Assembly: GCA_026874595.1 (NCBI GenBank)
Contig: CM049322.1
Location: 2,963,900-3,027,899 of the forward strand
Length of the DNA: 64,000 bases
Source: Sipunculus nudus
Lineage: Eukaryota; Annelida; Sipuncula; Golfingiida; Sipunculidae
Reading direction: 5' to 3'
Both the position numbers and the translations under genes were made by a program. Below are positions 1 to 12,163 of the stretch, piece after piece. Under the pieces are notes generated by a model. That model made no database searches. It was not told the DNA's origin and saw nothing but the letters and a program-made list of their open reading frames with translations. Every line of letters begins with the position of its first letter. The first letter of the stretch is position 1.

Positions 1-396
1 AAACTCACAAAATTCCTCCGTCAAAAAACTAGGATCGATACTACATAACATGTACGTGTTACCATGGGGATAGGCCTATATACCTGTTACCATGGGGATA
101 TATACGCGTTTCCACGCGAATATCAGCGAACAAGCATGTACTTGGGATTTTAATTAGCGCGAATTTTTAATACACATATTACATGAACTTGGTATCGTTC
201 ATAAGGATTTTTAGTATTTTGAGGAAATTTTAACAACCATAGGCCTACTTTGGTCCACAGGCCAATACAGTATGAAATGTTATATGCTTCCCGTGGCGGA
301 TATAGAGGGGAGCCCCCCCCCCTTCAGCTGTAACATCTGTCATTTTATCGAGTTCTTTTCCATTTGTACGTAATATTTTTTTTTATTTTTTTATCT
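1..396. other. Left flank of the giant transposon, no gene
   Basis: I see no gene here. A short direct repeat (GTTACCATGGGGATA at about 57-71 and 87-101) and a CGCGTTTCCACGCG motif near 108-121 are present. The motif loosely resembles the subterminal 20-mers of the giant element but lies outside it. Near 290-320 a GTGGCGGAT motif is followed by a C-run, a pattern that recurs elsewhere in the window. The last six bases before the element are the target-site duplication. Confidence 0.6.
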
Positions 397-402
397 TTTT
401 AT
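397..402. other. Target-site duplication, left copy (TTTTAT)
   Basis: The hexamer TTTTAT abuts the left terminal inverted repeat and is repeated exactly at 30355-30360 right after the other terminus. Extending the duplication to seven bases breaks the match, so six bases is the reading supported here. The site is AT-rich, so some chance match is possible, but the exact placement at both inverted-repeat ends makes a genuine duplication likely. Confidence 0.85.
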
Positions 403-424
403 TACGGTGGCTCGTATAGGACAT
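403..424 (+). repeat. Left terminal inverted repeat (22 bp)
   Basis: The sequence begins TACGGTGGCTCGTATAGG and is the exact reverse complement of 30333-30354 over all 22 bases. Identity stops right after this, apart from the subterminal array that begins 16 bp further in. Confidence 0.92.
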
Positions 425-440
425 ACAGAAAATTATTTTT

Positions 441-589
441 TATCTCGTTCCCACGAGATAGTATCTCGTTCCCACGAGATAGTATCTCGTTCCCACGCGA
501 TAATTATCTCGTTCCCACGCGATAGTATCTCGTGGCCACGCGATAATTATCTCGTTCCCACGCGATAATTATCTCGTTCCCACGCGATA
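441..589 (+). repeat. Left subterminal array of seven 20-bp near-palindromes
   Basis: Seven 20-bp units start at 441, 462, 483, 505, 526, 548 and 570, separated by 1 or 2 bases. Each reads TATCTCG-core-CG(A/C)GATA, with core TTCCCA (six units) or TGGCCA (one unit), so each unit is itself an imperfect inverted repeat. The same unit makes up the right-end array in inverted orientation. Repeated subterminal motifs often bind the transposase; that role is inferred here. Confidence 0.85.
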
Positions 590-928
590 ATATATTTTGG
601 ACAGTTGTCAGTACGGTAGCAGGGCAGCTGTTCCCTGGGACCACAACACAAGTAATCGAAACTTAATTGTCATCGTTCATCACTGTTAACATTCGCCAGG
701 AATCGACAAACAGGTTCGGAACTATTTATTAACATTGTTAACTTTATTTTCATGTTTTCATTTGTTCGATAATATGTAAATTTATAAATGTAAGCCATTT
801 TCAAGAAGCTTATGCTCGCCCATATTCGCTATTATTAGTAATAAGGTACGGTTTTATAATATAGGGGCCGCAGTATTTAACCACTGTTAACGTCTCAGTT
901 AACATTTAAACAATTATAAATAAATATA
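590..928. other. Left internal region of the transposon, no gene recognised
   Basis: This is AT-rich sequence just inside the subterminal array, with several GTTAAC-containing words (around 687, 738, 887 and 898). It could hold the promoter of the plus-strand cargo gene, but no core promoter element can be assigned with confidence. Confidence 0.4.
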
Positions 929-1206
929 TTGGTTAACTTCATATCTGAGCTGACTAAAAAATATACTTGTCGCTCCTCTTTTTGCGAAGGGTCTATGCCA
1001 AGGACCTTGATTTGCAGAATCATGTGCAGTTTTTTTGCACTCCATGACAATGTTTACGGAAAGCAGGCTGCGTTTGTTTCTATAAATAGATCTGACTTCC
1101 TTATTAGGTCTGAACGAAACACAGACCGCAGGTTACCTGAGGCTCCGTTTGTAACTAGTTCGGCCAAGGGTGCAGGCAGTTTGAAGACGCAGATATACAG
1201 AAGCAA
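929..1206 (+). other. Candidate 5' leader exon of the SAM-HECT gene
   Basis: This stretch is less AT-rich and free of the repeats seen elsewhere. An open frame of 93 codons runs from 929 to 1210, and a consensus-like donor (CAA|GTGAGT) lies at 1206/1207. The first coding exon of the SAM-HECT gene at 7528 is preceded by a splice acceptor (AG at 7515-7516), so an upstream leader exon is expected and this is the best candidate. Joining 1206 to 7517 does not put the open frame in phase with the ATG at 7528, so I read it as untranslated leader, not coding sequence. The encoded peptide resembles nothing I recognise. Confidence 0.25.
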
Positions 1207-2076
1207 GTGAGTGGGATTTTTATTTATTTAATATGATGAATGATTTAGTATGATGAATGTTAATAGTGCAGGCACACTGTGGATCGACCATGCAGATCAA
1301 ATTACAGAAGTTTCTTGTCCTACATGCATAGTTTTTTTTTAATCTTGATTTTAGATAAATAAAAACCATTAATAATAATATTCAACAAGGCGCATGGTGT
1401 GGAGTGTACTTAAATTAAAAATAATATAACTTTACCAACATAACATAACCAAATACTTTAAATGGGCCAACCAAATACGGGAGTTGTGGTTGGGGGAATA
1501 TTCTTCGCAAGCATTATTTTTTTTTTTTTTTTTTACATCTCATTATGAGACAGCAGTTATAATTTATATTTTGTTTTCACCTCTAGGCATTTTTTCTTGA
1601 AACACCCACTTTTTTACAATGGATAAAAAATCCATTGTAAAGATTCACATCATTATACTACTGACCATAGAAGCTTCTAACAGCACATCCAGGGAATCCA
1701 GTTAAAACCTTTTTTGAAACCTGAAATTTCGTCAGTGCGACCTATATTATCCAAGTTATGGGGGTTGTTTGTCCCCCAGAATATTTTAAAAATACATACT
1801 ATAATCTACCTTTATCTTGATAATTAATGCATGAATTGTATTATATATAGTTGTGAAAGAAACATGGGGCAAGGTTGAGACAAAAGTTAAATGCAGACTT
1901 AAAGTTATAAAAATAATTTTATGATTACTGTTTTTTTTTTATTTGGGAAATATACATTTTAATTAATTTTCATATTTTGAGGAAATGCCTCTTGTTACTC
2001 TTTAAGGGTGCCTTATCTTAGTAACGGCCAGTGTTGTAGTTTGCTTATAATAGGCATAGATATTCATATATATATA

Positions 2077-2142
<66 letters not shown>

Positions 2143-2850
2143 CCTATGAAATTGAATCAATAGTGAATAAATTTTTAGAAGTTGTGGACTTGAACAAAAT
2201 CTGCCATGTCAGAATATCAGGAATTATAATTTTTCTGATTTAATATTGTAACTGTTGAAGATAGACACTTTCAGGAATAAAATTTCATTTCATCAAAATT
2301 TTAAAATATGCCAGAGATAAGATCATACTTTTTAAAATGTTTCAAGTAAATAGCATATATTTTTACCATGCCACATTTTTTTCCCTGTAGGCACTGTTGA
2401 TTTAAGTTTCACAGTACATATACTGTTTAACCTTTTAAAATCTGAAATTTGAAAAGAATTGATAAAAAGGTGCAGATTTTCTTAAAATTAAAAAAAAACA
2501 ATAACAAGTTTACATCATTTATTGTTTACATCAAACAAGCCCAGCACAGTGGTGTGTGACCTGGAAATGATGCATAAAAAAGATGAATTTTATAATTATG
2601 TGATTAATTATTTTTTGCGGTTTAATTTGTATTACAAGGGGTTACAGTGAGTGCACATTAATTTATCAGTGTTATATATTGCTGTAAAATGTGAATGTAC
2701 ATGTTTTGAGGAATTAAAAGAGATAAAATCTGTTTGCTTTCTTTATTAATTTGTGTGAAATTCAGCAATAGGTAATAACATTTAGCAAAATAATTTTGTC
2801 TCTCCTTCATCCAACAACAGTGCATACACCTGATTTAAAAAGGGGATTTT
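1207..2850. other. AT-rich spacer with poly-T and (TA)n microsatellite
   Basis: I see no gene. There is a poly-T run near 1517-1534 and a long (TA)n tract at about 2066-2140. The rest is low-complexity AT-rich sequence. Confidence 0.55.
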
Positions 2851-3330
2851 TTATTATTTTATTGAATCCTTCATTTTTTTAGCTTGTTCAAACCTTTTAT
2901 TAACTTAGCTGACTGTAAGTCATCTGAGCTATACTTGGTATATTGTTCATTGTCCGTCCTTCCATCCATTAGACAGGCACATTTTGAAACCATTAGACCT
3001 ACAAATCCAAAGATCTACCAAACTGACATCTGGGTCACTGCAACTTTGTTCCTTCCAGAAATTTAGGAGAGACCTCAATTTTCCATTAAAAACCTTTTAC
3101 ACTTCAGAAATGCCTAATGTAAAAAATCACTTATCTGTTTTTCTTCTGTTTACCATAAATATTCTCCTATATATTTGCTATTTAAATGTCAGAACTTGGG
3201 TTATTATTAAGTAATTTCAAAAAATTATAGGCAAAAACATGCACTTTGTAAAATCTGGAAAGATGTTTACTCACTCAACACGATAAATGTTAAAGCTAGA
3301 GACTTTTTTTCCCAGGATATAACTTTATTC
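2851..3330 (+). repeat. Fragment of hairpin-headed repeat family 1
   Basis: A degenerate copy of the AGCTCAGCTGACT...AGTCATCTGAGCT hairpin head lies near 2881-2930. It is followed by a GTCCGTCC word and by body sequence shared with the copies at 34.0, 35.2 and 58.6 kb (for example the segments on 'three-prime-of-CACTTCAGAA' and 'TTTACTCAC'). The copy is truncated and non-coding. Confidence 0.6.
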
Positions 3331-3399
3331 TACTAGAATATGGGAAGTTGACAAAAGACTACGTGTATACACTGAAATCAGAGTGGGACAGGTGAAGTG

Positions 3400-4503
3400 A
3401 GGCATGGATTGAGTGGCAAGTGGAAATAGAGTGAGGTGTGTTGCATATTAGGATAGATGTCTGCAGCTGAAATGTGTATATATAGGTGGTTCTACCTGCG
3501 ACAAAATCCAGAAAGCTATCAAAGTTTTATACATATGCAAAGTTGTAGGCATATCAGTCAAACCACTGCTTGTATATGAGTGATTTTGTCCCACAGCAGA
3601 CAAACAGAAGGAGGCTGTGCAATAATGGTTACAGCTGGCACCACCAATTTTATGTATGGTGAAGAGCTATGTTAGATCTATACAAATGCAAACTTTCAGG
3701 AGGATACATCAAACCAGTCCTGAGATATTAGCATGGATGTCTGCAGCATAAACATGAATGTAGGTGGTGCCACCTGCCATATAAATGAAAAACCTATCCT
3801 AGATATATAAACATGCAAAATTTCAGGTGAATAAAAGCACACACTGGAGAGATATATGAGTAATTTTAACCAAAAGCGGACAAACAGATGGACCCTATGC
3901 AAAAGTGGCTATTTGTGCCGCCACCTGTGTTACATATTATGAAGAGCTATGTAAGATCTGTAAACATGAAAAATTTTGACCCAATCTGTTAATAGGTTCC
4001 CAAAGTATGAGCTTGGATGTCTGAAGTGTAAACGTGAATGTTAAGTGGCCAAATGTCATAAATTCTAAAAAGATGCTTAAGATGAATAAACATGCAAATT
4101 TCAGGTGGATAAGTCCAACCAATGCAGAGATAGAAGTGATTTTAACCCAAAGCAGATGAACAGATGGACAATGTGCCAAAAAGGTTGCAGGTGGCGCCAT
4201 ATAATATAAAGCTATCCAAGAGCTACAAATATAAAAAATTTCAAGCCGATAGGTCAAACGGTTCCCGAGATATGTGTGTTTATGAGTGGAAACAGACACA
4301 CAAATGGACGCTGGGCAGAGAGGAAAGGTCAGAGGTCAACCAAAAATGAGGGCGCAGCAGTTCACATGTGACCCGATCAAAATTCTGAATTTTAAATTAA
4401 AAACTTCTGCCCAGTGGTTACAGAGGAGTTCTCTGGAAACCTATGCCGTGGTGGCGGTATGCAACTGAAAACATGGTATCCGCAAAACTGTTTTGGCAGA
4501 TAC
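3400..4503 (-). repeat. Hairpin-headed repeat family 2 (GGTGGCGCCACC type), reverse copy
   Basis: Read on the minus strand, it starts near 4503 with a hairpin (GTATCTGCCAAAAC, one loop base, GTTTTGCGGATAC). It continues with CCGCCACC-rich sequence, then units carrying GGTGGC(G/A)CCACC palindromes, and ends near 3400 with the 'GCCACTCAATCCATGCCTCA' tail. The copies at 13981-15375 and 63044-64000 share the same head and units. It is nested inside the giant transposon. Confidence 0.7.
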
Positions 4504-7500
4504 AATAAACAATATTTAATTTTATACTTGAAATTAGATTAGATTATTGTAATCTTTTTAAGTTATTTGCATTAATATAAAAATCATTTCTGTAAATTTT
4601 GCCCAACTTTGACTATGGCACATTTTTTCCTGTATTTTTTTTTTATTTAACTTCACAGTATCTTAAATTTTAAGGAAGAATCAGTAACATGTCAGTCTCT
4701 TTTCAGGTTGAGCTTGTGTTTTGGTTCTCTGCATTGACTTTGATTTTACAGGGAAAAAGCCAACTAATCTTTGAAAATCTTCCTCTCAGAAACCATTCAG
4801 GAAAATTCTTCAATATTTCACAGGAATAATCCCAGAAACAATCTTTCTCAAGTTTGTTTGAATGGTGTCAGTTCAGTGACTGTTGGCCAAAAAGCATACT
4901 AAAACTACAGTCTCAGAAATGGCTGGAGCTATCTTCACCAAGTATTGTGCAAATGTAGGTCACGTGACTCATGTTTGAAACAGAGTTCTTGCGGTGCCAC
5001 CTTCACCGACTTTTTTTTAAGGGCAAAAAACTCATAGATTTAGCCCTTTTCAGCTTCAGCATTAAAAATGTTTCACGAGGAATCTGTCTAGTCAAATTGT
5101 TTAATTTTTCACTAGAATTATCCTAGGGTAGGGTTTTCTCCATTGTATAGGAATAAATTGAGTTCATAGAGTCATGGAAAGCTGAAGTTGGTCTTGCTGC
5201 CAAGTAAGCGTATATCAGACTGAGGGCTTCAGTAGTCTTCTGCATAACTGTTGTTTCAAATTCTGCAACATAGCAAGAAACACATTCATAGGTGGCCTTT
5301 ATTCAAGTTTACTTAAATGATTTGGGCAGAATTATTGGACAGTCAAAGGACTGAGAGATACTTTAGTAAACAAAGCTAGTAGATTTATTTTGGTAGCAGA
5401 ATGAGCTCTGTGGGTATATAAGCAGAGCTGGAATAGTAACACAAATAATTGGTATCCGTATACAGTTATGTGTAAGCAAAGTCCATGAGTAAAATATATC
5501 TGTATTCTGCATGATTTTGCTTTTAATAGGCATTCTGAACATTTTTATTAAATAAATTTTATTATGTCAGAATGAAAAAAGGCTTGTTAGCAGTCTTTTT
5601 GTGTGTTTAAACAGATTTTGCAATGGGCTTGTCTGTATCTATAAATAGATTGGCAGACAGCTAACTGTTTGAGATTTGACAACAGGCCAAGTTTTAGATC
5701 AGGCAACATGTCAATAGTTCACTCAGTGCAGTAGCTACATATGCCTTCCTCAGCTGAGCTTGGTAAGCTGAGTTGACCCAACTCAAGAGAGATATTATGT
5801 ATCAGCCTGACATTTTGGCATGTCCATGCATCTTTGATTGCTTTCTTGTAATCAAGAGTGGTGTTGCTACCTACAAAAGCTTTTGCACAGCGTAAATATC
5901 TACTTATTTATCAGGTGATATTTAATATATTAGCCTTAAATTGAACAAATATCTGTATATCTCAGATAGCTTCGTTGTTTCAAGACTTGTGGTACCACCT
6001 ACAATTGTTTTAAGGTTCAGTGCATCCATCTGTGCACAATAGTGACACTCTTTGCACATTGCTTTACCTGTAGGCCTACTACCTGTATCTTAAGTGCTGT
6101 TTGTTCAGGCATGGTTTTCTGGGTCCCTAAACCAGAGGGAAGCACTGTATTTTGGACCAAACAGATGAGACTCAGGTGCTACAAGTAACATCCTCTATGA
6201 TTGGCTGAAATGGTCATATGATTTATAGTAAATATAGCTGTACCCAGTTTATCCCGAGAGGATACATTATTATCAGGAAGTTTTCATCAGTGGTCCAGAT
6301 AACCTACAATATTTGCCCATAATTAACAACCAAAAATGCCCCAAAACTATCACCGTCCTGTTGTTTACGTCTTTTGTTCACAGGTTGCTGATTTCTCAGA
6401 TAGAAGAATTCTTTAGTCCAGATGTAATTTACTTCCAAGTTTATTCAATCTAAGTTAACAATAACAAATGTCCAAAATATATATATTCTGATAGTTGACC
6501 CTATTTCTCACTTAACTGATTCTGTTCTCTCTGTCTCTCTCTCTGTTAACTCCTGTCCTTATTTCTGTCTCGTCTCTCTCTCCTAGCTCTCTAACTCTCC
6601 AACTCTCCTCTCTTTAGCTCTGACCTTAACTCCCCGGCCCAATAACCAGTATATCTATTTATACCTTTGCCCAAAATAATAATTGCAATTAAGGAAGTTC
6701 TTACAGCATTAATACAAGACATATTATGTAATACATTCAACGCCTTTCTAGCCCTCCTGTGAACACCTATGTCTAAACTGTTAATTAATTAGTTTATCTG
6801 TGCCTGTCACTTTAGGAGTAAACCCTGTCAAATGTATGAACATGGTTATTTATGAATTCTCTGTGAACACTTATCAAAGAGCTGGCAGTTAAATAATAAA
6901 CTGAATTGTATAATATCTTATGACGATTGGTAAAATATAATGATTTGAATTATCATAAAATTATTACTCTGGTGATAGTATGAAACTAACTATAAAACTG
7001 TCATCAATTGGCCCTTGATGCACAGCCATGGGCACAATCATATGTTGCCTGTAGAGTGTCTGACCTGTATTACACTGAAATGCCACCTGGTGGCAAAGTC
7101 TATTATAACTTGTCATTCCAGGCAGTGGTTCAGTAGCTTCTTTAGAAGGATAAGATTTCTACTGCCTTGGGAGCATAGTTTGAAGTAGGTGCCTGAAATT
7201 TTGCAGGTCCATACAACTTTGATGGCTTTCTCATACACAAAACTGGTGGTGCCCACTACAATCATTTTTGTGTTGTGTACATCCATGCCAGTATTTAAGG
7301 AGTGACTTTTGTGCAAATGGCTCCACCCCAGTTCAAATCGTTTAGTACTTGCTTTGCAAGTAATCAAGTACTTTTCTAATAATAGTCAAGCATGTTATCA
7401 TATATGCATTATACCTGATGTATATCGTATTGCACAGGTTTGCATTAGGCCTGTAGGCCTTGGTTTGTAATTTTGTGATTTTAACAATCCAGTCAATCTT

Positions 7501-7527
7501 GTATATTATATTGCAGATTGAACAAAA
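4504..7527. other. Gene-free region upstream of the first SAM-HECT coding exon
   Basis: I see no gene. Diverged family-2-like units are visible near 5800-6040 and, reversed, near 7080-7330 (words such as GGTACCACCTAC and CATCCATCTGTGCAC). A CT-rich stretch lies near 6525-6620. If the candidate leader exon at 929-1206 is real, this is part of the first intron. Confidence 0.5.
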
Positions 7528-7590
7528 ATGGATGACATCTTGCAAAGCCGAGGTTTGGCCCACCTGACTGCCAGGTTTCTGGAGGAAAAG
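7528..7590 (+). CDS. SAM-HECT gene, coding exon 1
   Basis: The ATG at 7528 opens 21 codons (MDDILQSRGLAHLTARFLEEK), ending at an AAG|GTAAAA donor. A polypyrimidine-poor acceptor (TTGCAG) ends at 7516, just upstream. The peptide joins in phase 0 to exon 2 and completes the first helix of a SAM-like fold, which supports both the start and the splice. Confidence 0.75.
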
Positions 7591-10353
7591 GTAAAATGAA
7601 TGGTGTAAGCATAAATAAAAAATAATGTGAAATACATTGCAGGACTAAAACAGTTGCAAATATAGATTCAAGCACTTAAAAGGCATTATCCAACTGGTAA
7701 TAGAGTAATCTTTATTTATAGAGAAAATATCACAAAATGGGATGTCAACTTAGCTATAGTGTGGTCAGCATATGTCATCTGTCTGTCTGTCTGTCCATCC
7801 GTCTTTTTGCTGGTGTCCATCTTTTCTTAGACTGGCACGTTTTGACAAAGTTGAACCTACAATTCTGAAATTTGACAAATAGATGTCCCTAAGATCTCCT
7901 ACCAAACCCAAAACTGGACTGCAACTTCATTCCTTTGAGAAATTGAGGAAAAAACTCCCATTTTCCATTAAAATCATATTATTAAAATTCAAGACTGCTT
8001 TATATCAAAACCACTGGGGTTGTTTTGTTCATATTTCTCATAACTATTTCACTATATTTGTAGGAGTTATGACCCTGAACATAATGTGTAATTGTCAGAA
8101 TATCAGTAAATATATTTACCCTTTTTATATAGTAAATGGTGCAGTTAGAGAGTCTGTTTCCAGTATGTAATTGTGTTTAATCAAGATTTAATTGGATACC
8201 AGAAATAAGGTCAAACTTTTGTAATTTTTTTAATCATTTCACTTTTTAAATTAAATGTATATCTAGATTAACTCATCTCCACTTTCTTCTTTTTAAGCTC
8301 AGGTGACTCGAAGTTGTATGCAATTTTATATTAGCAATCACTCTTTTTCCATTGTCTGTCTGTCTGTCTGTTAACAGGGCACAAATTGTAACTGCTAGAC
8401 CTATAAAATTTTAGTTGAACATCCATGGAGGTCCATAAAAAATCTCCTTTGAAACCTGGAATTAGGTCATGATAACCTATATTCTGTTAGCTACTGCAAA
8501 CAACATGATTTTGAGCAGCCAAAGAGTTAGACTGGGCACAAATCTAGTGTGACAGTCAGGGAGGTCCTAGATAAATGTCCTTGGAAACATGAAATTAGGT
8601 CACCATGATCTATATTCTGCAAGCTTTAGGAAAAAACATGATTTGAGTATCCTGGAAGTCAGATGTGCACAAACTGAATCGGTTAGCCCTAAAATCTTCT
8701 AATATAAAATCCAGGGAAGTCTTGTGCATTTTTTTTTGGAAACCTGGAATTAGGTCATGATGACCCATATTCTGGGAGGGACTGGCCAAAAACATGATTT
8801 TGAACAACCAGACAGACAGACACGACACAAATTTTAACTGTTCAGCCTGGAACCTTCTTATTTGACATCCAGGGTGGTCATTGGCAAGTCTCCTTCAAAT
8901 CCAGAAAATTAGAGCACTGTGACCTATATTCTCTGAGATATGTGCAGAAAACCTAATTTTGAGCACCCAGAAAGTCGCAAAGGTTACAAATCTTAACTGT
9001 TGGCTCTGGAAATGTCTTTCTTACTTTAAAGGGAGGTCATTGTAATGTCTTCTTTGACATAAAAAATAAGGGCACTGTGACCTATATCCTGTGAGCTGTG
9101 TGGAACAACATGATTTGAGTACCCTATTAGTCAGATGGACACAAGTCATAGCAGTTTGACGTATAAACTTCTTACTTTAAATAGCTTGTTGATGGGTCCA
9201 AGTATGGTCCTAAATCTTCTTGCTCTTAAATATTCTATTCTAAGTATTGTGGGGAAAAACATGATTTTGAGCACTCTGGAATTCAAAGTCATTCTACTCA
9301 CAGGTCAAGGTTCTTTGCCAACTCATTTTACCAGATCATAACATCAATAATTAATATATGCATCACCTGGGTACATATCAAATTCGGCTGAGTGTCATGA
9401 CCCACATGTCACTTGTTTAAAATTTACATGCATATTAAAGTCACTTAGTTGAGATATGAATATTTGTACAAATATATAATCATGAGAGGGCCCTGCATCT
9501 TTCATGCAGCCCATAATAGTACACAGGAAACTCCAAATATGTGTGTTGTGTACATTTTTCAAATAATGATATAAAAAAATAACTATTTCCACATTTCACT
9601 CTGTCAGGTACAATTGTTATAAAAATATTCTCATAATCACTATCAGCAGAGTGATGTGACCCAGGGGTCCCTTATTTTGTTTTATGAAGATTTTGATTAA
9701 TTTACAAGTCATCTGATTGTGCTGTTAATCGATTTAATTAATATATGTCTCTCATGCTCCTGTCATCATGCAGACATTTGAAAGACTGACCTTACTAACT
9801 CATGACAAATTTTACTTGCAGATTTGTTATTTCACTCCAGTGGTCCATTTTGAGTAATGATTAGTTCCAAAGCTCCAACATCTTAATCACTAATGCATCA
9901 CTCCTTATAAATGTTTATGTTTTATTCATCTTTGATAGGGTTATCTGAGTTAGAAACTTGTGGCTCCACTTTAATTTGTAATGTGTTTATATGGATGGAT
10001 ATCTGTATAGCCTAATCGATCATCATAACAAGATGGAGAGTTCTTTTGTAGAATCCTAACATATATTGTTGTACTTGCATGATCAAATCTAAAATTGATC
10101 TATATTCTGTGTGAAACATACCAAAAAAATGATTTTGAGCACTTTAAGGTCACACTGTTGCGAGTTTTTATGATTGTTGAACAGGAATGGATCAAGGTTT
10201 ATATAATTCCAACTTGCCTAATTAGGCAAACTCTGGGCAAGCAGTGAATTGTTAATGCATACATTTTGGGTCATGCTCATATATTATGCAGTAGATCGAT
10301 TGATATAATTCTGATTTAGTATGTTTATATTTTGTTGTTATATTTTATTTCAG
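7591..10353 (+). repeat. SAM-HECT intron with tandem GACCTATATTCT-type units
   Basis: This intron contains a family-1-like body near 7770-8100, a diverged head (AAGCTCAGGTGACTCG) near 8298, and five or so units of about 150 bp between 8440 and 9130. The units share 'GAAACCTGGAATTAGGTCA', 'GACCTATATTCTG' and 'AACATGATTTTGAGCA'. A diverged family-1 tail (GTGACCCAGGGGTCCCTT) lies near 9656. Related units recur at 58.3-58.5 and 61.8-62.9 kb. No coding sequence is visible. Confidence 0.6.
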
Positions 10354-12163
10354 ATTGATGAACATGTTGCCTCCCTCATGACAGATGACGAGCTTATTCA
10401 ACTTGGGGTGACCAAGTTTGGTGACAGAGTGGCCATAAAAGCCCAAGCAGCATCTCTGGTCAAAGAGGAAAACAAAGTGAAGAAGCCTGATGATGGGACA
10501 GCTTCCAGGCTGTTGGCACGTGTGAGAGCTAAATTAGATGGGAAAACAGGTAATGTTACCAAGCAGTGGGGGAACAAAAATGCGATCAAAAAGAAACGAC
10601 GAGTTGAAATTGGATGGCTAATGGACAGGTCTGGAGAGGTGAAACAAGTTCGAACCAAAAAAGGTGGGGGCACAAGACACCTGAATATGGACGGCAACAG
10701 CAGTGTAGCTGAGGTGAAAGCCAGAGCAACAGAATTGTTCTTTCCCAATACAGTTTCATCATTTTGGGGTAGTTTGGACAGTTATGATATTTCAATGACA
10801 AATTTTGACACAACTAATATTGAGGATGAAAGCTTAACAGTGCAACAGTTGTATGAAATGTCGCAAACAAAGATTTTGCGCCTCTATTTGTGCACAACAG
10901 CAAAAAAGGTGATCAGCAGCAAAACAAAAAAACTCTGCCTTAAGAAAAAAGAAAAACCAGCATCTGATACTGAGTCAGTTGAGGAAGATGTGGTTTTTGA
11001 AAGTCTACAGGTTGAGTTGCCTGATTTAGATGATGATCTCCCAGATATTTTACCTCTTGCAAACTCAACCCAGCAACTAGATGATCCCTTAGAAGTTAGT
11101 GGCTCAGGTCTTTCACAAAATTTCTCTGTTTTACCTCTTGCAAATTCACCGCAGCAACAAGATCCCTTAGAAGTCAGTGGCTCCGATGTTTCACAAAACT
11201 TCCCTGTTTTCCCTGTTGCCAACTCAACGCAGCTACAAGATCCCACAGAAGTCAGTAATACGGGTCTTTTACCCAACTTTCCGATGTGGACTGATGGGGA
11301 TAATGATGAAATGGAAGTTTTCTTTGGGAGCATTGACTCAGAAGGCACTACACTTACAAATGACAATGTAACATTAAAACTTCACAGAGGACATGTGCTC
11401 GAGGAGTTGGAAGAATACTTTATGCTCAATATTGATTTTAACATGAGAAACACATCCCTATCAATCCAGATGGTTCTGCCAAATGGTGAACTGGAGCGTG
11501 CAACAGACAATGGGGGTGTCCTTCGAGATGCCTTGAGTGAATATTAGGAAAGTTTTTATATAAAACGCACCAGTGGAGACCAAGTTAAAGTCCCTGCTCT
11601 GTCCCATACAGTGGATGGACAGAGATGGGAGGCGGCTGGAAAAATCCTTTGTGCTGGGTTTTATTATGAAAGATTTTTCCCTGTGCAGCTAGCATCATGT
11701 TTTCTGGAATATGCAGTTACAGGGGATACTGTATCTAAAGACATTCTGTTGGCTCAATTCCTCAAATACCTTCCAGAAAGTGAGAGGAAAATTGCTGAAA
11801 TGTCTCTGAACAACTATGAGGCAGTGGAAGAAGAAGAGCTACTGGACTTCCTCTCTGACCACAATGTTAAAGTTAAGCCTTCAAAGGAGAACATTAAAAG
11901 AATTTTGGAAGAAACGGCCCACAAAGAACTTTTGCAGGTCCCAACTTATGTTGCAGATTGCTGGAAAGTTCAGCTGAAGGAGTTAAAAAAATTATTGCCA
12001 AAAAGTTTCTGTGAGATGCAAGATATGATCCCTGACTTCAGGCGCGTCTGGAAAATGATATCATATGACAGAGACGCTGATTTTGAAATCATTGGATATC
12101 TGAAGAAACTTCTCAAAGAGTTGTCAACAGGTCAGCTGCAGAAGTTCCTCAGATTCTGTACTG
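10354..12163 (+). CDS. SAM-HECT gene, main exon 2 (with in-frame TAG at 11545)
   Basis: The exon follows a TTTATTTCAG acceptor and ends at CTG|GTAATC. It encodes residues 22-624: the rest of the SAM-like domain (TDDELIQLGVTKFGDR), a basic linker, three tandem 26-27-aa repeats at 11050-11290, an acidic stretch, and the bulk of the HECT-like region. The reading frame continues unchanged for 205 codons after the TAG at 11545-11547 with clear family-type sequence, so the stop is a single-base lesion and not a natural end. A TGG-to-TAG change would explain it. Base composition is richer in G+C than the surrounding introns. Confidence 0.85.
11050..11290 (+). repeat. In-frame internal protein repeat (3 x 26-27 aa)
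   Basis: Three copies of about 78-81 bp encode variants of LPLANSTQQ-DPLEVSGSGLSQNF. All preserve the frame and differ by scattered substitutions. They lie in a Ser/Gln/Asp-rich, probably disordered segment between the SAM-like and HECT-like parts. Confidence 0.75.

Noticed and set aside
108-121. CGCGTTTCCACGCG motif as part of the giant element's left end
   Set aside because: It lies about 280 bp outside the TIR and the target duplication, so it cannot belong to this copy; it may be a relic or chance.
10398-11366. Minus-strand open frames antisense to the SAM-HECT exon
   Set aside because: They are shadows of the plus-strand coding exon, which has splice sites and domain similarity.
11545-11547. 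Recoded stop (amino-acid insertion at TAG)
   Set aside because: Animals recode TGA, not TAG, for selenocysteine, and a TGG-to-TAG point mutation is the simpler reading.
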